Assembly: GCA_937901165.1 (NCBI GenBank)
Contig: CALCGS010000110.1
Coordinates: 1-11,341, forward strand
Origin: an uncultured Alphaproteobacteria bacterium
Lineage (GTDB): Bacteria > Pseudomonadota > Alphaproteobacteria > Rs-D84
Length of the DNA stretch: 11,341 nt
Direction of reading: 5' to 3'
The translations under genes and the position numbers were made by a program. Position 1 is the first letter of the stretch, and each line of letters starts with the position of its first letter. Below the pieces are notes generated by a model. It made no database searches. It was not told the DNA's origin and saw nothing but the letters and a program-made list of their open reading frames with translations. Positions 5,452 through 11,341 of this stretch are shown here, piece after piece.

Positions 5452-7964
5452 TTACATTTGAATATCTTCACACTTTTCAACTGGCGCAGATTCTGAACAA
5501 GACGTTTCATTCTTTGCCCCAATTCCCAAAAAACCTTTTTTATATGTATTCGTACAATTTTTCGTAACTGTTGATGTACAAAAATGACATACACGAGTAT
5601 CGCGATTAAATACCGACCACATTTCACGCATTCCACCAGGCAATTGTTGTTTCGTCTTTTTTCCAAACCAACCATCATTGGTAACACTACCCCCCCCCAA
5701 CGAAGAAGTACTATGAGCGCCATTTGCTAAATCTTGAACAGACAATCCAGCACCAACATCATAACTTATTGCATAAGGTGCAGTCAACGGAGTGTCAGCA
5801 GATGTTAAATTTGATGCGGATGCACCATTTGTCATTGGCATCATTTGACACATATATTGTGCCAAATCAGCCGACGCATTTTTCGTTGCTTCTGCTATTT
5901 CTTTATTTAATTTTGCATTATAATTATCTTGTGCTTGACGCAGTGCGGCAATCGCAATTTGCATTTTAACTTGATTCAATAAATTTGGAAAACGCGCCTG
6001 TGTTTTATCACCTTGCTTACCAGTAATTTGTTCTAAATTACGTCCAGAAACGCAAAATTGAATTTTTGGGTCCTGTTCTATCATTTCTATTACACGATTA
6101 ATAGTGCCAGAAATATTATTTAATTCTGCCTCTATTGAAGAAATAATTCCACTGGCATTTTCTACCCCCATATTCCTACTTTTAACATTCACCAAATAAT
6201 CAGCAACACCAATTTCGCCCGGCTTTAATACATCATCACCATCAGTTGTTTTAACACTGGCTGTCCCCATTTTGATAGAACCAAATGAAATCATCCCTGT
6301 CACGCGATATACAGAACCAATCTTTTGTGATTGCAACGACCCAGTACCAATTGTATCATCTGCGGCAAATTTATTACAATCGGTTGTACTGCCACACACT
6401 TCCAACATTTTTTCATCAACTAAATTTTGGCAATTTTCTAGTTCTGAATTATCAATATTCAAATACAATCCCATCAACATAGAATCAATATCTTCCATTT
6501 TGAAATCTGGATTCGCCTTTTTACAAACAACCAATTTATCAATCGGGCACATTTCATGTATGTATTCAAAATCCATACCTATACATTTTGAAAAATCTTT
6601 TCCACAACGTGTGTCATCTGTAAAGCAATCTTTAACTTCCTGGGTACACACATCAACACGCATTGCCGCCAATTTATCAACGACATAATCCCAAATTTGT
6701 GGTTCCATACGTTCACACGGATCTATTTCAACCTTGCAAAAAGAACGTGCCATATCTGGTCGTGCCAAACACGCATCCATTGTCGCAGTTCCTTTTCCAA
6801 CAATATCATCTTTACATGCTTTTTGAATACAATTAGAAATATCCGTCAAACAAGATTGACGTTTCTGCGATTCGATTTTTGTTTCTGCCAATCTAATTGT
6901 AGGTGCCGCCTCACGCAAAAAATCATTCCAAACATTAATTTCAAGTAATAAGTTTGATCTCGCACTGCAACACAACTATCCAAAACACGTTCACAAATAT
7001 AACGTTTAGATTCCAACATTTCCATTGTTGACGCAGTTATATCATAATTATTAATGGTTGCAACCTTGGTCCCTGCAACAGATTGCGTTTTGTTGTTCTG
7101 CATATTTTCAGCGGCGATTGTAAATACGCAATTTTCCCAATTTTCGCCACACGCATCTGGACCACGCATACATTTTTTATATTCAACCATACATTCACCA
7201 CGGTCATATTTATTTGCCGCTTCAAACGATTCTTTGTATGCAGTACGCACCGCAGAATTAGCCTCTGACATTGCCACCTTGGCTTCTTTATCTTTTTGTT
7301 CAACACTATTCGAAAATCCTTTACAATCAGATACAATTTGTCTTGAATACATTTGTTTTAATAACGTAACATCACCAGAACATTTGTCATTCATTTGTTG
7401 TCTGCATAATTTATCAGCAGATTTATATAAATCATCTCCAACCTTATCACCAATATCTTCTTCTATATCTTCGCCTAAAACATCATAATCAATTTCATTG
7501 TCCCACAAAGACAACAAGGCTTTCTTTTTTTCAGCTTTACTATCTTCTTTACTTGCAGTTTTAACATCGCCTGTTTTTTTATCATATTCACGTTTTCCAT
7601 TAAAAATAATATCCGCATTAGCACCCGCTTGCACCTTTTCAACTTCTTCGGTTTTTATTCTATCCGCCTCCATCAAAATATCTTTTATTTCTTCCAATTT
7701 TTTATTCAAAGCGATACTTTCATCACTACACGCACAACTACCACCGCTTTCATTATCCATTATACAAAATTGATCCATACATCCATAATATGCATCATAA
7801 CATTCTTGATTATACAACCCAGCAGTATCTGTTTTTGTTCTGACCGACGTACCATTTTGTAATGCAGATTGTTTTGATGTTTTACTTGTCGCAGCCAACA
7901 CCCCACCGGCGGTCACCAACGCACCCAAAACAACCAATAACGCAAAAGAAAAATATTTTTTCAT
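5452..7964 (-). pseudogene. Large secreted cysteine-rich protein A, interrupted by a frameshift
   Basis: Two frames join into one protein of about 837 residues if one base is restored near 6952-6956. Evidence: the first frame ends in a match to paralogue B (ICERVLDSCVAVRDQ against ACENVLDQCMAVRN), and B's next region (C-L-A-K-I-Q-N-C) continues in the second frame (C-L-T-D-I-S-N-C). Adding an A to CAAAC restores the frame. The ATG at 7964 follows GGAGGGAG, and a signal peptide ends around residue 24 (VLA/AT). The first cluster C-Y-D-A-Y-x2-C-M-D-Q-F-C is at 55-67. CX6C units recur, and the protein ends with R-V-C-H-F-C and C-E-D-I-Q-M. Nine consecutive G on the coding strand (5690-5698) encode a Gly stretch near the C-terminus. 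It lies 20 bases after B and ahead of mscS. Family unrecognised. The frameshift may be a sequencing error, decay or a switch. Confidence 0.8.
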
Positions 7965-7984
7965 TTCTCTCCCTCCGCACAAGA

Positions 7985-10111
7985 TTACATTCTTACATCT
8001 TCACAAGATTCCAATTCTTGGCAAAAATCTTCTTTTCCACCAGATACAGCCCCCATTACACCAGCACCAACAGCACCAACAACCGCACCGATTGCCGTTC
8101 CCCAACCCGGACTAACCATTGTTCCCGCAGATGCCCCGGCAGAAAGCCCCCCAGCCGCAGCCTTTAACGCAGATGTAGATTTCTTTTCACCACCTGTTTC
8201 ACAAACCTGTTGCATACGACAAATATGACAATTACGCAATTCAGGTTCAAACACAACACTTCTTATGTAAGAATAGTTTTTGGATGATTTATCCGGTGTT
8301 TCTGGACTAAATGTTTCTTCACAAGTCTTTCTTGCTGTTTCAATATCTTCCAGACGTGTCAATTCCGCAATCTTGGAATCCAATTCACGCATAGAACGTT
8401 TTTCTGCATTTACATACGCAATCATTTTTGCAGTATTAAATACCGCATCATTCATACTTGTTTTGCCCTTTAATTTAACTTTACTTGTACCTTGAATATC
8501 CTTACATGCCGTTATTGTTGTATCATTTTCAAATTGTACAAAAAATTCATCAACAGCATTTTTAGAATTTTGACGTATCTTTTGACGTAATTCCAACATC
8601 TCTGTATCGCCACTTGGCAATTTATCCAAAGCCATTATATTATCATCAGTGTCCAAACACGCCATATCCATACCACATACAGTCCCCAATTTTTCACTAA
8701 ACTGATTTATACAACCCTGCAATATTTGATAATCCATCTGTAAAACCGCAGATTGAACAATTATATCAAATTGTGTTTCGTTTTTACACGATGGGAACAT
8801 ATCCTGTGGACACAACGCAACAATTTCCGATGTCTTTTTTCCAACACATTCAGGCTTTGTAAAATCAACACCACATTTATCTTTCAAACAAGCATCAATA
8901 TCATTTTCACAAAACTTTGTTTGTAAATATCCTAATTTGTCGTTTATAACCGTTTGTAATCCAGATATTTTTTCATTACATTCTGTAATCACAGGACAAA
9001 TTCCAGCCGCAACATTTACATCTGTCAAACACGCAGAATTAGTGGACACAGAACAATTTTCTTCCAAACAATTTTGAATTTTCGCCAAACAAGTCGCCCG
9101 CATATTTCTATCTGCATACTTTTCAGCATCCGCCAAAATAGAAACAGATTCATCTTTCCAATCACTCAAAACTTCATTACGAACCGCCATACATTGATCC
9201 AAAACATTTTCACATGCATTCGCACGACGCGTAAGCAATCCTGCATCCAAACAATTTTCAAAATTTACCCCACAACCACCTTTGTCTGCAACACAAGAAC
9301 GATATGCCAGCAAACATTCACCACGATTATATTTATTGGTTGTATCTAACATTTCCAATCTCGCCTTACGCACCGCCTGTTCTGCAATTCTTTTATTAGA
9401 TTCAGCATCACGTTTTTGGTCTGACAAATAAGTTTCAAACGATTTACAATCCGCAACTATCAATCTGGAATACAAACTTTCTTCCATTTCGGCCCTTTCG
9501 CCACATTTTTCGAGTTCTACCGCACAATAATCAGCCGCCATAGAATACAAACCATCACCAATATTTTCATCATCACCTAAATCACCAGAACCGTTTTTAC
9601 CCCCCAACCAATCTGCAAAACTAATTCCAGAAACTTTCGAACTTTTTTTAGCCGCATCAGATTCACCAAACACAAGTCTTGCCTTGGCACCCAACTGTTC
9701 ACGTTCAACACCTTCGGTATATAGCTTATCCGCCTCGTCCTGAATTTTTTGAATTTCTTGAATCAAAGATTTAGATTTATTTATATTATCAGAACATGCA
9801 CATCTTTGTCCCTCTGACTCGTCCAACAAACAAAATTCATCCATACACGAACGATACGCATCCCTACAATCAAACGAACTAGAATCACCAATAGCGTCTT
9901 CATTTACGTCCGGGATTTCATCATCAACACTTTCCTTTTCAGCAATTTTGATAGAAATAGCCTCTCTCTTACTATTTGACGTTGTCGCCGTATTCTTAGA
10001 AATCATTCCAGGCGTTCTTATAACCATTCCAACCCGTCCAGAATTTCTATCCGCAGCATACAAAGCAACAGGAACAAGACACAAAATTAGAAAAAAACTT
10101 TTTATTTTCAT
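7985..10111 (-). CDS. Large secreted cysteine-rich protein B
   Basis: This intact protein of 708 residues begins at an ATG at 10111 after AGGTGG; an upstream in-frame start lacks a ribosome site and would bury the signal peptide. The signal peptide is about 1-19 (ALYA/AD). By my count about 36 cysteines follow. The first cluster, C-R-D-A-Y-R-S-C-M-D-E-F-C (82-94) then C-A-C-S (104-107), is shared with A and C. Further CX6C units start at 266, 300, 341 and 401. Other segments shared with A are L-Y-S-R-x-I-V-x-D-C-K (213-223) and N-K-Y-x-R-G-E-C (259-266). A Gly/Ala-rich, zipper-like hydrophobic stretch (about 651-692) precedes a terminal C-E-D-V-R-M. The many paired cysteines behind a signal peptide imply a disulfide-bonded periplasmic or surface protein. 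I do not recognise the family. First gene of a likely B-A-mscS operon. Confidence 0.85.
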   Translation of the reverse strand: MKIKSFFLILCLVPVALYAADRNSGRVGMVIRTPGMISKNTATTSNSKREAISIKIAEKESVDDEIPDVNEDAIGDSSSFDCRDAYRSCMDEFCLLDESEGQRCACSDNINKSKSLIQEIQKIQDEADKLYTEGVEREQLGAKARLVFGESDAAKKSSKVSGISFADWLGGKNGSGDLGDDENIGDGLYSMAADYCAVELEKCGERAEMEESLYSRLIVADCKSFETYLSDQKRDAESNKRIAEQAVRKARLEMLDTTNKYNRGECLLAYRSCVADKGGCGVNFENCLDAGLLTRRANACENVLDQCMAVRNEVLSDWKDESVSILADAEKYADRNMRATCLAKIQNCLEENCSVSTNSACLTDVNVAAGICPVITECNEKISGLQTVINDKLGYLQTKFCENDIDACLKDKCGVDFTKPECVGKKTSEIVALCPQDMFPSCKNETQFDIIVQSAVLQMDYQILQGCINQFSEKLGTVCGMDMACLDTDDNIMALDKLPSGDTEMLELRQKIRQNSKNAVDEFFVQFENDTTITACKDIQGTSKVKLKGKTSMNDAVFNTAKMIAYVNAEKRSMRELDSKIAELTRLEDIETARKTCEETFSPETPDKSSKNYSYIRSVVFEPELRNCHICRMQQVCETGGEKKSTSALKAAAGGLSAGASAGTMVSPGWGTAIGAVVGAVGAGVMGAVSGGKEDFCQELESCEDVRM

Positions 10112-10140
10112 TTTTCCACCTACATTTATCCTTAACGGAT

Positions 10141-10169
10141 ATGATAACAAATTTATCGTTTTTTTTCAA
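10141..10169 (-). promoter_or_regulatory. Promoter of the cysteine-rich B-A-mscS operon
   Basis: On the minus strand TTGAAA (10164-10169) and TATCAT (10141-10146) are 17 bases apart, with a leader of about 20-25 bases to the ATG at 10111. The sequence up to the -10 box, TTTGTTATCAT, recurs exactly before paralogue C. The -35 box overlaps one arm of a CAAGT-N14-ACTTG inverted repeat (10167-10190) in the spacer shared with infA, a possible operator. Confidence 0.6.
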
Positions 10170-10187
10170 GTGCAAAAAAATAAAAAC

Positions 10188-10213
10188 TTGCTTTTTTATT
10201 TACAAGATATAAC
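10188..10213 (+). promoter_or_regulatory. Possible infA promoter region
   Basis: TATAAC (10208-10213) is a reasonable -10 box about 20 bases before the start codon. The best -35 candidate, TTGCTT (10188-10193), is only 14 bases away, so the pairing is uncertain. Confidence 0.3.
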
Positions 10214-10233
10214 ATTAAAAAAAAGGACAAAAA

Positions 10234-10479
10234 ATGGCAAAAGACGATGTTATTCTTTTTGGTGGCACAGTAATAGAAAAATTACCAAACACAATGTTTC
10301 GTGTAAAACTTGAAAACGGTCACGAAATTTTGGCACATATTTCAGGAAAAATCAGGAAAAATTTTATAAGAATACTTCCCGGAGATAAAGTAAAGGTTGA
10401 AATGACACCATACGATTTAGACAAGGGCCGCATAACATTTGTTGAACGTGTTCGTCCAACCAGCGAACCAGAAAAATAA
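10234..10479 (+). CDS. infA: Translation initiation factor IF-1
   Basis: This 81-residue protein has the single S1/OB-fold of IF-1: M-A-K-D-D-V-I near the start, then FRVKLENGHEILAHISGKIR (about 27-46), I-R-I-L-P-G-D-K-V-K-V-E-M-T-P-Y-D-L (about 49-66) and a short extended tail after G-R-I-T-F. IF-1 occupies the ribosomal A site during initiation and supports IF-2 and IF-3. It is about ten residues longer than the usual 71-72. AAGGAC is the ribosome site. It is a single-gene unit with its own terminator, set between divergent gene B and downstream gene C of the cysteine-rich family; none of the alphaproteobacterial genes I would expect beside infA is seen. Confidence 0.97.
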   Translation: MAKDDVILFGGTVIEKLPNTMFRVKLENGHEILAHISGKIRKNFIRILPGDKVKVEMTPYDLDKGRITFVERVRPTSEPEK

Positions 10480-10480
10480 A

Positions 10481-10510
10481 AAATCCATCCCACGATGGAT
10501 TTTTTTTATT
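10481..10510 (+). terminator. Rho-independent terminator of infA
   Basis: A nine-base stem, AAATCCATC (10481-10489) with GATGGATTT (10494-10502), has a CCAC loop and a T-rich tail. It begins two bases after the infA stop and isolates infA from gene C. Confidence 0.85.
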
Positions 10511-10529
10511 TTAATCTTATAAATAACTC

Positions 10530-10559
10530 TTGATATTAAAAAAGTTTTTTTGTTATCAT
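10530..10559 (+). promoter_or_regulatory. Promoter of cysteine-rich gene C
   Basis: TTGATA (10530-10535) and TATCAT (10554-10559) are 18 bases apart. The -10 box is embedded in TTTGTTATCAT, identical to that before gene B. Transcription would start at about 10566, almost on the ATG at 10568. Confidence 0.55.
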
Positions 10560-10567
10560 TGTCATAA

Positions 10568-11341
10568 ATGAGGAAAAAGGGGATTTTACTTTTCACAATG
10601 TTAATATTTTGTTTCGCAAATAATTTTGCGTACGGTGTTGCTCGTACCCTAACAACATCCAACAAAGACAAACAAAATACCACTTTATCAAAACGCAGTA
10701 TAACCAATCGTTCTGGAACAACAAATACAACAACAAATACTAAATCATTATCATCACGATTAAAAAACAAAACCACTGTTCGCTTATCCTCATCCAGATT
10801 ATTACCTAATACTAGTCAAAATAAAAAACAAGTTATTTCTCGTACAGCAAAAAACATCACACCAATTTCTACAAATACTTTTGACACAGAATACAACGAT
10901 TGTCGTGATGCCTATTTTACATGTATGGATCAATTTTGTGCAAATCAAAACGAAGAATATCGTCGTTGCATTTGTTCTGCAAGACTCACCGAAATACAAA
11001 CCAAACAAAATGCTTTAATGACTGCAGACGAATCTATTCAAGATTTTAAAAACACAACTTTAACCATGGTATCAAAAACTTCTGACGAAGTTAGCGCAAT
11101 GATGTCTGCAAGTACTGGCGAACAAAAATTATCTAAAATAACGGATAAATCACAATCTGCCAATACTTTATCTGGTATAAATTCTATTTTATCCAGTGCA
11201 AAACAAACCACATTTAATTCAGGAATTGCAACAGACATTGATGCAATATGGGCCACGACCAATTTTACAGGCAGCTCTAACATTGCCAATTTAACAGGTG
11301 AAAATTTATACAATGCCGTCCATGCACAATGTGTCCAGATG
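10568..11341 (+). CDS. Secreted cysteine-rich protein C, N-terminal part, runs off the window
   Basis: An open frame of 258 codons reaches the right edge without a stop. The ATG at 10568 directly follows an in-frame TAA, so translation cannot start earlier. Residues 1-23 form a signal peptide (basic MRKKG, then hydrophobic ILLFTMLIFCFANNFAYG). A Ser/Thr/Asn/Lys-rich low-complexity linker follows (about 26-105). Then comes the family cluster C-R-D-A-Y-F-T-C-M-D-Q-F-C (112-124) and C-I-C-S (134-137), and later G-E-N-L-Y-N-A-V-H-A-Q-C (244-255), which aligns with G-D-x-L-Y-x-x-A-x-x-x-C of A and B. No ribosome binding site precedes the ATG. It is a third paralogue of unknown function, on the opposite strand from A and B with infA between. 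The rest of the gene lies beyond the window. Confidence 0.8.
   Translation, partial: MRKKGILLFTMLIFCFANNFAYGVARTLTTSNKDKQNTTLSKRSITNRSGTTNTTTNTKSLSSRLKNKTTVRLSSSRLLPNTSQNKKQVISRTAKNITPISTNTFDTEYNDCRDAYFTCMDQFCANQNEEYRRCICSARLTEIQTKQNALMTADESIQDFKNTTLTMVSKTSDEVSAMMSASTGEQKLSKITDKSQSANTLSGINSILSSAKQTTFNSGIATDIDAIWATTNFTGSSNIANLTGENLYNAVHAQCVQM

Noticed and set aside
5452..10111. Long plus-strand frames opposite the cysteine-rich genes (for example 6272-6688 and 7054-7488)
   Set aside because: They lack ribosome sites and recognisable domains, while the minus strand shows signal peptides, paralogy and tight gene spacing.
1..11341. CRISPR arrays, tRNA or rRNA genes, insertion sequences
   Set aside because: No regularly spaced direct repeats, no cloverleaf-like structures with conserved tRNA arms, and no transposase or terminal inverted repeats were seen on either strand.

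Overview
The window looks like a contig from an AT-rich alphaproteobacterium, probably an uncultured host-associated lineage. From about base 770 to the end the G+C content is low (roughly one third by eye). S6, S18 and IF-1 read like alphaproteobacterial proteins, and a MotA/TolQ-like plus OmpA/MotB-like pair of a type common in that class is present. The first ~760 bases are different: clearly richer in G+C, with two partial genes on the minus strand that read like Bacteroidetes proteins. The switch happens about nine codons into rplI (ribosomal protein L9). The left end is therefore most likely a chimeric assembly join, less likely a real insertion.

Layout. 1-104 (-): start of a putative ATPase-type regulator. 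106-759 (-): C-terminal part of a Q/K-rich DUF4175-like protein. ~752-770: join. 761-1407 (-): rpsF-rpsR-(rplI start). 1502-1530: terminator. 1532-2053 (-): DUF805 membrane protein. 2054-2220: divergent promoter region. 2221-4128 (+): proton-channel/peptidoglycan-binding pair. 4144-4177: perfect 34-bp palindrome serving as a shared terminator. 4191-4544 (-): YgiW-type periplasmic OB-fold protein. 4617-5441 (-): MscS channel. 5452-7964 (-) and 7985-10111 (-): two large secreted cysteine-rich paralogues (A and B), A carrying a frameshift. 10234-10479 (+): infA. 10568-11341 (+): start of a third paralogue (C), running off the window.

The most unusual content is the cysteine-rich family. All three members have a signal peptide and the same first cysteine cluster (C-x2-A-Y-x2-C-M-D-x-F-C, then C-x-C-S), and A and B repeat CX6CX4C-like units along their length and end in the same C-E-D-[IV]-x-M tail. 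B and C share an 11-base match around the predicted -10 box, which suggests co-regulation. B, A and mscS are packed tightly enough to be one operon, so the family is tied to envelope biology. I do not recognise it as any described family. Its function is unknown; a disulfide-stabilised periplasmic or surface structure is my inference only.
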